From Mucilaginibacter saanensis (GTDB lineage: Bacteria > Bacteroidota > Bacteroidia > Sphingobacteriales > Sphingobacteriaceae), in NCBI RefSeq assembly GCF_014200575.1, contig NZ_JACHBZ010000003.1, positions 324,270-388,269 of the forward strand: DNA of 64,000 nt, read 5' to 3'. The number at the start of each line of letters is the position of its first letter. Within the stretch, counting starts at the first letter, position 1. The position numbers were made by a program, and so were the translations under genes. Shown here in pieces: positions 1-9,429 of the stretch. The notes under the pieces are model-generated. The model did not search any database. It saw nothing but the letters and a program-made list of their open reading frames with translations, and was not told the origin of the DNA.

Positions 1-530
1 TTTATTGCAGATGTAAAAGTGCTGAGCCTCTTTTCCATATTTAAGAAATCCGGAATGGTATCAACAAGTATTCCCGGGTCAAGATCAGCTAACAAACCCT
101 GAAAACGGCCAAATGCCACACCTCCCTGATAAGCCTGCTTGGCGGTAGAAACGACATCATAACTTTTAGTATGATGCAGAAAGTTACTCATTCGCCAATA
201 CTCGCCCTGATCATCTTTATAATAATATTTGCCATTTGAGCATTCCACAAATGTTAGTACTTCCTTTTGCGCATCGCCGGTTTGAGCTACTTTTTGCTTT
301 AAGTGATTAGTGACAAACAACATATTGTTCATCAAACCATCTATATCTTTAAAAACAAAGTGATTTATTTTCTGAAGCAGGTAGTCCTCTCCCGCCACTG
401 CCGATGATTTAATAAGATAAGTGTCATTAATATGGCCAGAGCCAAAAGGCTTTATTTCAAAACTATTTGTCCCGATTTTGAACTGAGCTATAATGTCCGT
501 GAAATTATAAATCATTGCTTCTTTATTCAT
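1..530 (-). CDS. Phosphotransferase of the APH/NahK (N-acetylhexosamine kinase-like) family, 3' end outside window
   Basis: Only the first 176 codons are visible; the gene runs off the left edge. It starts at an ATG whose complement is at 528-530. The reading frame stays open to base 1 and reads FGSGHINDTYLI at residues 29-40, a nucleotide-binding-loop signature of the aminoglycoside phosphotransferase fold, followed by YLLQKINHFVFKD. This combination is typical of the family containing N-acetylhexosamine 1-kinase (NahK), which phosphorylates GlcNAc/GalNAc at C1. The catalytic HxD motif would lie outside the window, so activity cannot be confirmed. The protein has no signal peptide and should be cytoplasmic. 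Its neighbours (sugar permease, DUF5009 acyltransferase, CBM9-like protein) fit amino-sugar salvage. A -7 box and a palindromic operator lie 64-94 bases upstream. Family: fairly sure; substrate: inference. Confidence 0.75.
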   Translation of the reverse strand, partial: MNKEAMIYNFTDIIAQFKIGTNSFEIKPFGSGHINDTYLIKSSAVAGEDYLLQKINHFVFKDIDGLMNNMLFVTNHLKQKVAQTGDAQKEVLTFVECSNGKYYYKDDQGEYWRMSNFLHHTKSYDVVSTAKQAYQGGVAFGRFQGLLADLDPGILVDTIPDFLNMEKRLSTFTSAI

Positions 531-593
531 ATAAATTTAAACCTAATACCTCATTAAAAGAAATACCTGCCCGCCATTATTAAATATGACATG

Positions 594-623
594 CAAATAT
601 AATACATTTGCGTGTGCGCACAC
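594..623 (-). promoter_or_regulatory. Promoter and operator of the NahK-like kinase
   Basis: On the minus strand TATATTTG (594-601) matches the Bacteroidota -7 consensus TAnnTTTG. Ten bases further upstream is a perfect 12-bp palindrome, GTGTGCGCACAC (612-623). The same arrangement recurs before the DUF5009 gene (2040-2072). A repressor bound here would block initiation; the regulator is not in the window. Confidence 0.6.
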
Positions 624-728
624 ATTATAATTTTATTAATTTTTTCATAATATAATGCCATACCGACCGCAAAACAGCCATCAATATAAATAATCAACTA
701 ACCAAACAGATTAATTCAATAAAGAGGT

Positions 729-1841
729 TTATATTTTGATGAATATTTTATGTTTACTTAACCAGTAACATAGCCCCCACTCTGCAAACAAGGCAACCAA
801 TGCGGCAAGCAGGGCGGTTAGTTTTGAACCGATGCCGGCAAAATCTGCAATACCTTTTACAAAAATGCCTACGACTCCATTAAACCATTGGCTCCCTACT
901 GTTTCAAAAAAAATGTAGATGAAAATAGCATTCATACCTACCACTATAAATATCCAGGCGTATTTATTTACTTGCTTTACATCAATCAGCCAATATAAAA
1001 ATGCAACCATGAGCAACACCCAGCCCCCCGAAGCCAACACAAATGAACTTGTACTGATCCTTTTTATAATAGGTGTAATATGAGCCCAATCAAGACCGAA
1101 CCCTAAAACTAGTCCAGCTAAGCCAGCTACAACCAAACAGGCAACCTTTTTATTTGCAGGCATGGCTGTTATTAGTAACCTACCGGCAAGTACACCCCAT
1201 ATAGTATGAGCGGCAGTGGGTATAATATTAATAGCTACCCATCCGTCTTTGTTTATTTTTCCCATTAACAGGGTGTCAACATAAGCACCAAAGTTGTGAA
1301 GCTCAACAAAAGGCTGGTCAAATCCCGGCATCAGGATTGTACGGTATAAAATCTCGGTGATAAGTAATAGTAATAATGAAAATATGACTTGAAACCAAAA
1401 GGAACAGTTAATAATGAGATAAGCAATGATACTGGTAAAAGCCAACTGGGTTAACACATTCCAGAGTTCCCAAACCATTTTGCCCGAATAAATACAATGC
1501 AATCCCGTGCCCAGTAAAAACAACTTTAACGATCGGATAAGTATATGCTTAAAATTTTGTTCCCAGCTTATCCCCTTTTTTAATTTTGACTGGTACGAAA
1601 TACACATGGCTGCACCCGCCATGAGCATAAAGGCAGGCTGCACAAGATCCCAAAGGTGCAGACCATGCCATTGATGATGGAAAAACTGTTCAATAATCAC
1701 ATCAGCTCCCGCTCCAAGATGCATGTTTCTTAACGCCTCATATACAAGGCAGCTTTCGCCGGCCAGTAATATCATGATAAGGCCACGCATTACATCTAAT
1801 GACACCAGGCGATTTGATGGGGATTTGATACTGTTATCCAT
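729..1841 (-). CDS. DUF5009 / HGSNAT-like multi-pass membrane acyltransferase
   Basis: A 370-residue, strongly hydrophobic protein with roughly ten predicted membrane segments. The N-terminal motif SLDVMRGLIMILL (14-26) and the loop HHQWHGLHLWDLVQPAF (55-71) are hallmarks of the DUF5009 family, related to heparan-alpha-glucosaminide N-acetyltransferase. Members are thought to pass an acetyl group from acetyl-CoA across the inner membrane onto a sugar; in Bacteroidota they commonly sit in glycan loci. The histidines in the first loops fit that role but the active site is not proven here. It is a separate transcription unit: the permease operon upstream ends in a terminator at 2145-2184 and this gene has its own promoter/operator at 2040-2072, giving a leader of nearly 200 nt. 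Acyl acceptor unknown. Confidence 0.75.
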   Translation of the reverse strand: MDNSIKSPSNRLVSLDVMRGLIMILLAGESCLVYEALRNMHLGAGADVIIEQFFHHQWHGLHLWDLVQPAFMLMAGAAMCISYQSKLKKGISWEQNFKHILIRSLKLFLLGTGLHCIYSGKMVWELWNVLTQLAFTSIIAYLIINCSFWFQVIFSLLLLLITEILYRTILMPGFDQPFVELHNFGAYVDTLLMGKINKDGWVAINIIPTAAHTIWGVLAGRLLITAMPANKKVACLVVAGLAGLVLGFGLDWAHITPIIKRISTSSFVLASGGWVLLMVAFLYWLIDVKQVNKYAWIFIVVGMNAIFIYIFFETVGSQWFNGVVGIFVKGIADFAGIGSKLTALLAALVALFAEWGLCYWLSKHKIFIKI

Positions 1842-2039
1842 TGCTTAATCAAACTAAATATGTTATTAATATATACTTTAACCTGCCAGAAACTACAAGT
1901 AGCATTCTGCATTATAGAATATCAATCAAAATAAACTTCACTGTTTAATGGTCTATAAACTATTGCGGCTTACTATAGTAGTGAATAAACGGCTTATAAC
2001 TAAGTCGTAATGCCCAAATAAAAATCACATGGTATTAAT

Positions 2040-2072
2040 CAAATATATAAAATTTTGCGTGTGCGTGCACAC
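2040..2072 (-). promoter_or_regulatory. Promoter and operator of the DUF5009 gene
   Basis: The minus strand carries TATATTTG at 2040-2047 (a -7 box fitting TAnnTTTG) and, 11 bases upstream, GTGTGC-GT-GCACAC at 2059-2072. Both this site and 612-623 are embedded in TTTGCGTGTGCG...CACACATT on the plus strand; this copy differs by a 2-base insertion in the centre. This site and the stem-loop at 2145-2184 account for the 364-base gap 1842-2205; I see nothing else in it. Confidence 0.55.
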
Positions 2073-2144
2073 ATTTGCAAATATTTATTATTGGGAAACA
2101 ACAGGATCTCTGAAGTAACTACAGAAAAAAATACACAAATAAAA

Positions 2145-2184
2145 AAGCTGTAGTTTAATCAACAATCGATTAAAACTACAGCTT
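2145..2184 (-). terminator. Intrinsic terminator after the permease gene
   Basis: The arms AAGCTGTAGTTTAATC (2145-2160) and its near-perfect complement (2168-2184, one bulged base) form a stem of about 16 bp with a 7-base loop. On the minus strand it is followed by a T-run (complement of 2141-2146). It separates the CBM9-permease unit from the DUF5009 gene. A-runs on the other side make it potentially bidirectional. Confidence 0.75.
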
Positions 2185-2205
2185 AAAAAACGACTATATT
2201 ACTAT

Positions 2206-3489
2206 TTACTTCCTTTTTTTATACCCGGATGTTGAGTAATAAAGGATAAACAAATAGATAGGAATTAATATAATATAAGCCTTCTGTGCCGAAAAAACAT
2301 CTACCAGCCTTCCGTACAACAATGGAATCAGCGCTCCGCCGGCAATACCCATAACCAGTAGCGAGGCTCCTATTTTAGTAAATCGTCCCAAACCCGCAAG
2401 CGCCAATGGCCATATAGCAGGCCACATCAGTGAGTTAGCTAACCCTAAAAGGGCAATACATAATACTGATGAGTACCCACTGGTAACCAAGGCACCTATG
2501 GAGAGTATAACTCCCAATATTGCTGATATAACAAGTGCCTTTTGCTGGGTAATATATTTAGGTATACAAATGATACCGATAATGTACCCTACTATCATAG
2601 AAACTAAAGTACAGGTAGTAAAGAATTTGGCCGTTGAAAGTGCAATATGTTGTGATGATCCGTAACTGATAATGGAATCGCCGGCTAATACTTCTGCCCC
2701 AACGTATAAAAATAAAGTAACAACTCCAAGGATAAGATGAGGAAATTGAACAATGCTGGTTTTATTGGTATTAGCCAACGCTACTTTTTCGTCCTCATGC
2801 TCCGTGTTAATTTCTGGCAATGATGAAAAATAGATCAGTACCGCTAAAATCACCAATACTACTACTATAATGATATAAGGCAGTATCACTCTTGCAGCCA
2901 ATACGTCAAGCTCTGCGGCCTTTTCTACTGCGCCCAACTTACTTATTTTGACTTTAAGGGAGTCAATATCTTTTAACGCGATAACACCAAGTGCAATTGG
3001 GGCTATAGCTCCGGCAAGCTTATTACATATCCCCATAATACTAATGCGCTTTGCAGCCCCTTCTGGCGGGCCCAAAATAGTAATATAAGGGTTAGAGGCG
3101 GTTTGCAATATGGTAAGGCCGGTACCTTGAATAAATAATCCGGTTAAAAAGAATGTATACGTGCGCGTCAGAGCTGCAGGAATAAAAATAATAGCTCCAA
3201 CAGCCATAATCAGTAGCCCAACAGACATACCATTTTTAAAACCAAACTTTTTAAGCACACTTGCAGCCGGTATCCCCATTACCAAAAAAGCAATGTAAAA
3301 AGTAAAGGCAACTAAATAAGATTCCAGATTGTTTAATTCGCAGGCTATTTTTAAATAAGGTATCAGTACGGAGTTCATCCAGGTTACGAAACCAAAAATA
3401 AAAAACAATGCGCCAATAATAGCTATTGGACTTATTACGGATTTTTTTGATGGTGTTACATCTGTAGTGGGACTTGATAAAATTGCCAT
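2206..3489 (-). CDS. Sugar permease of the FHS family (FucP/GluP/NagP type), MFS
   Basis: A 427-residue, 12-helix major facilitator protein. The first helix region FIFGFVTWMNSVLIPYLK (30-47) followed by IACELNN is the signature of the fucose/galactose/glucose:H+ symporter family, which in Bacteroidota also includes N-acetylglucosamine permeases. It should import a monosaccharide across the inner membrane with protons. Length is normal for the family. It lies 32 bases downstream of the CBM9-like gene and probably shares its promoter; a strong stem-loop follows at 2145-2184. With a NahK-like kinase and an acyltransferase alongside, an amino sugar is the likeliest substrate, but glucose, galactose or fucose cannot be excluded from sequence alone. 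Confidence 0.85.
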   Translation of the reverse strand: MAILSSPTTDVTPSKKSVISPIAIIGALFFIFGFVTWMNSVLIPYLKIACELNNLESYLVAFTFYIAFLVMGIPAASVLKKFGFKNGMSVGLLIMAVGAIIFIPAALTRTYTFFLTGLFIQGTGLTILQTASNPYITILGPPEGAAKRISIMGICNKLAGAIAPIALGVIALKDIDSLKVKISKLGAVEKAAELDVLAARVILPYIIIVVVLVILAVLIYFSSLPEINTEHEDEKVALANTNKTSIVQFPHLILGVVTLFLYVGAEVLAGDSIISYGSSQHIALSTAKFFTTCTLVSMIVGYIIGIICIPKYITQQKALVISAILGVILSIGALVTSGYSSVLCIALLGLANSLMWPAIWPLALAGLGRFTKIGASLLVMGIAGGALIPLLYGRLVDVFSAQKAYIILIPIYLFILYYSTSGYKKRK

Positions 3490-3521
3490 TAATTAGAGAC
3501 TATTAAATGATAAATTGATAC

Positions 3522-4172
3522 TTATACAAAACTTACTTTCCCAAAAAATTCAGGTAAATGAAAATTGGGCTCATGATTAACAATATTGTTCCAGCTTAAA
3601 AAATGGGGCTCGGGTAACTCATCACCACATTTGTAAAAATTCACCCAGCATTGTTCATCTTTTAATGAACTGATTGGGTGGTGTATAAAAACCTCAAAAG
3701 GTATTTTTAAGGTAAGCTCCCAGGTTGCAAAACTCCCCGCATCAGTGGTTGGAAGCTGCATAGTGCTGTAACTCTTAATTTTCTTAATAGCGTCATCAGG
3801 CACATCTACACGATCATGTTTACCTGAACCGTATCCAACTAATGCAGTCCCTAAACTGTTAAACTCCAGATTATAATAATTTTTATCGCCAGCCATAGCA
3901 ATAAAAAACTCCACACAACTATCATTATAAACAGGATCGTTTATGTTTTTATAAAAAGCCCTTGTGTATTGTTCCTGTACAAAATACTTTAAAAGTATAT
4001 GGCTTTGAGTATAGGCCATACTAAAGCTAACTTCTGGAAAATAGCCTTTATCGCTCCATAAAAGGTTACTAATAGTTTGTTTTTGCTGCCCGTTAAGCCA
4101 CAGCGACACCTCCTGAATATCGAAATCCATTAAAACATCAGAAACGAAGGATGCTTTAAACTCTTTTATCAT
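3522..4172 (-). CDS. CBM9-like carbohydrate-binding protein without a signal peptide
   Basis: A 216-residue protein matching the CBM9_2-type family: VYNDSCVEFFIAM (101-113) and the C-terminal block EPHFLSWNNI...PNFHLPEFFG are typical of these beta-sandwich proteins. The N-terminus MIKEFKASFVSDVLMDFD has no hydrophobic core, so no Sec signal is visible and the protein would stay in the cytoplasm, unusual for a glycan-binding module. It is the first gene of a two-gene unit with the sugar permease and has a TGTG...CACA operator-like site 55 bases upstream. A role in sensing or handling the imported sugar is possible; no enzymatic activity is indicated. Family good; function unknown. Confidence 0.7.
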   Translation of the reverse strand: MIKEFKASFVSDVLMDFDIQEVSLWLNGQQKQTISNLLWSDKGYFPEVSFSMAYTQSHILLKYFVQEQYTRAFYKNINDPVYNDSCVEFFIAMAGDKNYYNLEFNSLGTALVGYGSGKHDRVDVPDDAIKKIKSYSTMQLPTTDAGSFATWELTLKIPFEVFIHHPISSLKDEQCWVNFYKCGDELPEPHFLSWNNIVNHEPNFHLPEFFGKVSFV

Positions 4173-4226
4173 ATAAATAGCCGTAAATTTTAAAACAATA
4201 ACACAACATTTATAAAAATCAAAACA

Positions 4227-4240
4227 TGTGCTCGTACACA
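4227..4240 (-). promoter_or_regulatory. Operator-like imperfect palindrome before the CBM9-permease unit
   Basis: TGTGCTCGTACACA is an imperfect inverted repeat (outer arms TGTG/CACA) 55 bases upstream of the CBM9-like start. It resembles the better palindromes at 612-623 and 2059-2072. The spacing of the arms differs, so membership in the same regulon is tentative. The rest of the 574-base gap 4173-4746 holds TTAAC repeats near its right end (4583-4635) and a short open stretch that I do not call a gene. Confidence 0.4.
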
Positions 4241-4582
4241 GCTTTAAAACTACTAACTAAATATCATATTCATTAATAAAAAGAATAAAATTTACTTAAA
4301 TATCCATAAAAACCAACTCATTGTGCTCTAAAAAGCACTCTCTGTTCTTTTTAACTACAATACCAAACGGAAGATATTTAATGATAGGAATCTTTTTTAA
4401 AACACCAGATGAGCCCCTGCTGTAAAGTACTCCGTAACCTGTTTTTGACTGATCAAAAAGCTGATAACTCCCTTATTGGTTGGTGAAGATTAGGAGGAAA
4501 AAGTCATAACCTATAATTTTAATGTGGCAGATATGCTTTGTTCAAGATGCTTAGATTACGCCTGTTTCATATTACCTAAACA

Positions 4583-4635
4583 TTAACAACAAGACAAACC
4601 AACTATCAATTACTTAACATTAACATCACATTAAA
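4583..4635 (+). promoter_or_regulatory. TTAAC-type repeats upstream of the TPR regulator
   Basis: TTAAC occurs at 4583, 4614 and 4620, with TTAAA at 4631 exactly 11 bases after the last. Eleven-base spaced direct repeats are the form of PhoB binding sites (PHO boxes). A similar array precedes the TonB receptor at 6411. The match is visual; the Bacteroidota PHO box is less well defined than that of Escherichia coli. Confidence 0.35.
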
Positions 4636-4746
4636 GTACTTCTTTTGCCCAATACACAATCAGTCTGTTTTGTTATTTAATTGGCCGCCTGCACATTGTT
4701 TTCAAACGGCATTAAATTCATTTGATCCCATATTATCCTGCAATAT

Positions 4747-6396
4747 ATGACCATCATCCCTGCCAAACCTACCCTCTTTTTATCGGCCCTGCTTATTTTT
4801 CTATTGATTTTGAAAACAGTGGTTTTGGCACAGCCAAACAAAGAGAATCAGTTTCAACAATTGCAATTACTTGGGCAGCAGCACCCGGATTCAGCCCTGA
4901 TTATTCTTAAAAAAATACATAGTAAAGCAGTTCAGGATAATGAAAACCTTGTTGCAGGTATCAGTTTACAGCAAATGGGACAGATATGCTATAACCAGGG
5001 GCATTATGCACAGGCATTGGATTTTTATTTACACGCCGATAAAATATTCGGACAGGAAAACAACAAGAACCTGCTTGCTGAAAACATGAGTAAAATGGGT
5101 ATACTCTATTACTATAATAAGCAAGCGGATAAAGCTAATCAATTATATAAAAAAGCACTCACACTTTACAAAACAACAGGTAATAAAACTGGTCAGGCTG
5201 AAATTTTTGGTGCCATTGGGCATTTATATGAAAAACGCCATCAATATGATAGTTCCTTTTATTATCAGCATTTAGCACTCAGCACTTATAATCAAATCAA
5301 GGATAAACGCGGCGTGGCCAAAATTTATGAAAACTTAGGAAGCATTTATGAAGATCTTGCTCGGTATGACTCATCTTACACTTGCTTTAAAAAGTCGCTG
5401 GAACTTTACCGGCAAGACCATAATGAAGTGGCCAGCATTGAAGTAATTAATAATATCGGCGACATTTTACGCAAAACAGGTAAGTATGAACCCGGCATAC
5501 AACAATCACGCCTTGCCTATACCCTATCGTTGCAAACCAACAATTTATACCAGCTTGCGGCTTCATGCCGCGACCTGGGTAAAGGTTACCAACTTTTACG
5601 CCAGATGGATAGCGCATATCACTACCTTGAACTTAGCAGAAAGTATTCGCTTGAGGTGTATTCCAAAGAGAGTTTAAACCAAACCGCATTTTTACAGGTG
5701 TTATACGATATGGATAAAAAGAGCGATGAAATTATCCGGCTTAATAACATCAGGAAAACAAATCAGATTGTTACCATATCGGTGATTACCATTGTTGTAT
5801 TATTGATTGTTCTGGGCTTGGTTACTTTTAGCAGGCAACGATTGAAAATTAAGGATCAGCGGGTATTATCTGAGCAAAACCAGGCAATTTTTGAGGCCCA
5901 GCACGGGTTAATGGAACTTGAATTAAAAAACAAGCAGTTAGAGGAAGAAAGCCTGAAACAACAACTGGAGCTAAAAAGTAAAGAACTATCCGCACATACC
6001 CTTAACCTGATAAAAAACAATCAGCTACTTGAAAGCATGCGCAATACGTTGCAGGATATGGTTAAGGAAGATAAGCGGGATCAGAAAAAACAAATGCAGC
6101 AGATAGTTCATCAAATTAACCAGAGTTTTAACCACGAACAACACTGGAAAGAATTTACAATTGCTTTTGAACAGGTGCACCAACGTTTTTTTGACAAACT
6201 GAAACAACACACCAATGATCTGACCTCAACAGATATCAGGCTGATCTCCCTGCTTAAAGTTAACCTTGATTCAAAAGATATAGCCAGCTTACTGGGCATA
6301 TCGAGTGATAGCTTACGGGTGGCCCGTTACCGGTTAAGAAAAAAACTCAATATTCAGCAAGGCGAAAATCTATCCACTTTTATACAAGCTTTATAA
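4747..6396 (+). CDS. TPR-repeat membrane regulator with C-terminal LuxR/GerE-like helix-turn-helix
   Basis: A 549-residue protein: N-terminal signal or anchor (residues 8-27), a run of about five to six TPR repeats (about 40-320; for example YNQGHYAQALDFYLHADKIF), one membrane helix at about 338-361, a long coiled coil (about 365-460) and a C-terminal helix-turn-helix (about 493-545, LTSTDIRLISLLKVNLDSKD). This layout is common in Bacteroidota: TPRs outside the inner membrane, DNA-binding domain in the cytoplasm. Ligand and targets are unknown. It directly precedes the receptor-phytase genes on the same strand, making it a candidate regulator of them, and both promoters carry TTAAC-type repeats. 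The start at 4747 is followed by a plausible signal sequence; an overlapping frame at 4722-4910 looks non-coding. Confidence 0.8.
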   Translation: MTIIPAKPTLFLSALLIFLLILKTVVLAQPNKENQFQQLQLLGQQHPDSALIILKKIHSKAVQDNENLVAGISLQQMGQICYNQGHYAQALDFYLHADKIFGQENNKNLLAENMSKMGILYYYNKQADKANQLYKKALTLYKTTGNKTGQAEIFGAIGHLYEKRHQYDSSFYYQHLALSTYNQIKDKRGVAKIYENLGSIYEDLARYDSSYTCFKKSLELYRQDHNEVASIEVINNIGDILRKTGKYEPGIQQSRLAYTLSLQTNNLYQLAASCRDLGKGYQLLRQMDSAYHYLELSRKYSLEVYSKESLNQTAFLQVLYDMDKKSDEIIRLNNIRKTNQIVTISVITIVVLLIVLGLVTFSRQRLKIKDQRVLSEQNQAIFEAQHGLMELELKNKQLEEESLKQQLELKSKELSAHTLNLIKNNQLLESMRNTLQDMVKEDKRDQKKQMQQIVHQINQSFNHEQHWKEFTIAFEQVHQRFFDKLKQHTNDLTSTDIRLISLLKVNLDSKDIASLLGISSDSLRVARYRLRKKLNIQQGENLSTFIQAL

Positions 6397-6410
6397 ACCC
6401 CAAAAAAGCC

Positions 6411-6437
6411 TTAACATTTACTTAATGTAACGCTAAC
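6411..6437 (+). promoter_or_regulatory. Three TTAAC-like repeats at 11-base spacing (possible PHO box)
   Basis: TTAAC (6411), TTAAT (6422) and CTAAC (6433) are spaced exactly 11 bases apart just after the regulator stop codon and about 200 bases before the TonB receptor start. The spacing is what PhoB-type regulators bind, and the downstream locus ends in a phytase, so phosphate-starvation control is a reasonable inference. Confidence 0.4.
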
Positions 6438-6632
6438 TAAATGATAATGGAGGTTTTAATAAAACACAAATATTTAATAATCAAATAATTATAAAAACAT
6501 GTTGCTATTGAATATACGCAACTGGTAACGCTGTTTCCTTTTTGTAACGGCAAATATTCCTGATGAACTGTTGTGTTTAAACATTTTTGCGCCATCAAAA
6601 AACAACTCACAATTGTATTAATCGTTCAAAAA

Positions 6633-9401
6633 ATGAATAAATATTTACAGACCTTACTATTCCTGCTCCTATGCGTTACGGCAGCAAACGCAACCAAACT
6701 TAAGGGGCATGTTTACGACCGAAAGACCGGCGAACCAATAGTTGGCGCCACAGTTAGCATCGATAAAACCAGCAAAGCAACAACAACCGGGTTAGATGGT
6801 TCCTTTGAATTAAAGGATATACCCAAGGGCACCTTTATGTTACGTGTTTCCTATATCATGTATAAAACGGTACTGCAGGAAATTGATATCACGAAAGAAG
6901 ATAACCCTCATTTAAAAATATACCTGGACGCCGCAGGTAAAGACCTACAGGAGGTATCGGTAGTATCACAGAAAAACGGAGGTTCTGAACGTACGGCCCG
7001 CCGTATTGAACAACAGGCCACCCAGGTCATGAACGTTGTATCGGGCAAGGCAATTGAAATATCGCCCGATTTAACGGTGGCCAACGTTATTGCACGCGTT
7101 TCTGGTGTATCTGTTGAACGGAACAGCAATGGCGATGGGCAATATGCCATACTTCGGGGTATGGACAAACGCTATAATTACACCTTGGTTAATGGGGTTA
7201 AAATCCCGAGCCCCGATAATAAATACCGTTATGTTCCTCTTGATATATTTCCGGCCGATCTGTTAGAAAGGCTTGAAGTTTATAAAACACTTACACCTAA
7301 CCTTGAGGGCGATGCCGTGGGAGGGGTTGTAAACATGGTAATGAAGGATGCGCCTGAGCGGTTTGAGGTAAACGCCAACATTGCCGGAGGATATAGCCAG
7401 TTATTTCTTAATCGTAAATTTATGAGTTACGATTACGGCTCTGTAAATCACAGGTCGCCTTCTGAAATAAACGGCAAGGCATATCAGGCCACCCAGGCAG
7501 ATTTTTCAAAAGGAACTTTAATTATTCTTTAAAAAATCCTGCGCCAAATGTTGTGGGTAGCCTAACGTTAGGGCAACGCTTTTTTGATAACAAACTGGGT
7601 GTGCTTATTGCCGGTAGTTACCAAAACACTTACCGGGGCAGCAACAGCATATTTTACAGCTCTAAGGTTGTTCCAACAGCGCAGTATGCTGCTATTACCA
7701 GCAAAAGCGACAGGGAATATTCTGAGCAGCAAAAACGTTATGGCTTGTTCTCAAAGGTTGATTATGTAATTGACAGCCGCAACAAACTAAGCCTGTTTAG
7801 TACCTACGTTAACCTCACCAACATACAGGTTCGCGACGAAGTTTCAACCAACTTCTCTACCGATTATGATCCCGATGCCGGTAAGGCTCAGTTAGGTTAT
7901 TCAACCCGCAGCCGTTTAACCGAGCAACAGATTTACAACGGTATGTTACGAGGCGACCATAAGCTGTTTGACGATAAATTAAAAGTACAGTGGTCGGCAG
8001 TTTATTCCTCGGCAGAGAATGATGTACCCGACAATACTACCATCAGCCTTAACGGTGTGCGCGATAACTTTGTTGACAATCGTACATTGCTTACCAATGG
8101 TACACCGCTTACCCACCGCTGGGAACGCAATACAGATGAGGATAAGGCAGGTTATCTTGACCTTACCTATACCGCCCCGGTTGCCGGTGTTAAATGTTGA
8201 TTTTTCTGCCGGTGGTTTATATCGAGATAAAGAACGGAGTAGTTTTTATAATAATTATGCTCTTACACCTGTTAATCCAGGAGCAGTATACGGCACCGAC
8301 TTTCAAAATTATACCGATTTAGCGTTTACGGTAACCAACCCGGGCGGTGCTGTAAACAATCCGTTAACTTATGATGCTTCTGAAAAGATAGGCGCTGGAT
8401 ACGGTATGTTTAAATTCACTACCAAAACAATACAGGTAGTAGGTGGCGCACGTGTAGAACATACAGATCAGGGGTACCGTATGCTTTTCCCTGCCGGCGA
8501 AACCCGCCCTTCAGGCAATCAGCTATATACGGATATATTGCCAAGCTTAACCCTTAAATATTTCTTAACGGATAAACAGCAATTACATGCGTCCTATTTC
8601 AAATCTATTAACCGCCCGGGATTTTATGAAATTGTTCCGAGTAAAGTGGTAAATGAAGAATACCAGGAACGTGGCAATCCTGATTTGAAACGTGCCATAG
8701 CCGATAACTATGATTTAAGATACGAACTTTTCCCCGATGCAGGTACGCAATTACTGGCAGGCGCATTCTTCAAAAATATCAAAAATCCCATCGAGTATAT
8801 TTTTCAGGCCGATGCCACACGCGGACAAGATACTTATTATACTCCTGGTAATTTTGGTACAGCGCACAACTACGGGCTCGAACTCGATTTCATCAAGTTC
8901 TTTAATAAGTTTGGTGTAAAAGCCAATTACACCTATACGCATTCCCGCATCACCACTCCAAAAGACACTTACATTACTGATGCCAGTGGTGATACCCGCA
9001 AAATATCAGTAAACCAGTCAAGGCCACTGTACGGGCAGTCTGAACATATAGCCAACCTGTCCTTTTTATATAAAGACACTAAAAAAGGCTGGGATGCACA
9101 GGTATCCGCCGCTTATACCGGCCCCCGTATCAACACCGTATCGCAATTTTTAAATAACGACTTATGGCAGCAGGGCTTTATCCAGATGGATGCCTCGGCC
9201 GAAAAAAGGTTCAAAAACAAGTTAAGCGTATTTGTAAAAGCGGGCAATCTGCTTAACACGCCAAGTAAATTGTTCATAAAAGGCACAAACCCTACCAATA
9301 CAGCATTAAAGGATGATGCCATAGAATCAAACGGTCATACTTTAATCCGCAGCGATTATTACAAACAGACATACCTTATAGGTGTGCGCTATAAGCTTTA
9401 A
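6633..9401 (+). pseudogene. TonB-dependent outer-membrane receptor interrupted by two frameshifts
   Basis: Read across three segments this is one receptor of about 920 residues. The ATG at 6633 begins a signal peptide (MNKYLQTLLFLLLCVTAANA); a GTG at 6573 would spoil it. A CarboxypepD_reg-like domain follows (about 20-105), then a plug domain with LRGMDKRYNYTLVNGVKIPS and a beta-barrel ending in YLIGVRYKL. Segment one stops at 7532, but the expected continuation GNFNYSLKNPAPNVVGSLTL reads in another frame from about 7513, implying one missing base. That frame stops at 8200, while LNVDFSAGGLYRDKERS continues in the original frame from about 8190, implying one extra or two missing bases. The net frame is restored and all segments look protein-like, so either the disruption is recent or these are sequence errors. 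Intact, it would import the substrate made available by the two following genes. Confidence 0.8.
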
Positions 9402-9429
9402 AATATTAATCATTAGTAATTAAAACAAA

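Noticed and set aside
2163..2172. CAATCGATTA resembling the LacI-type operator core
   Set aside because: It lies in the loop and stem of the terminator after the permease gene, lacks the outer bases of the palindrome, and no xylan gene is near.
4296..4472. An open stretch of about 58 codons on the minus strand ending LEHNELVFMDI, possibly a gene remnant
   Set aside because: No convincing start, an in-frame stop just upstream, and no family recognised; an open stretch of this length can arise by chance in AT-rich DNA. A protein search of this piece would decide.
4722..4910. Plus-strand reading frame overlapping the start of the TPR regulator
   Set aside because: It overlaps the regulator's signal region in another frame and lacks protein-like composition.
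8019..8190. First part of the reading frame 8019-9401 as a real N-terminus
   Set aside because: Until about 8190 the receptor sequence is in a different frame; the apparent ATG at 8019 is an accident of the second frameshift.
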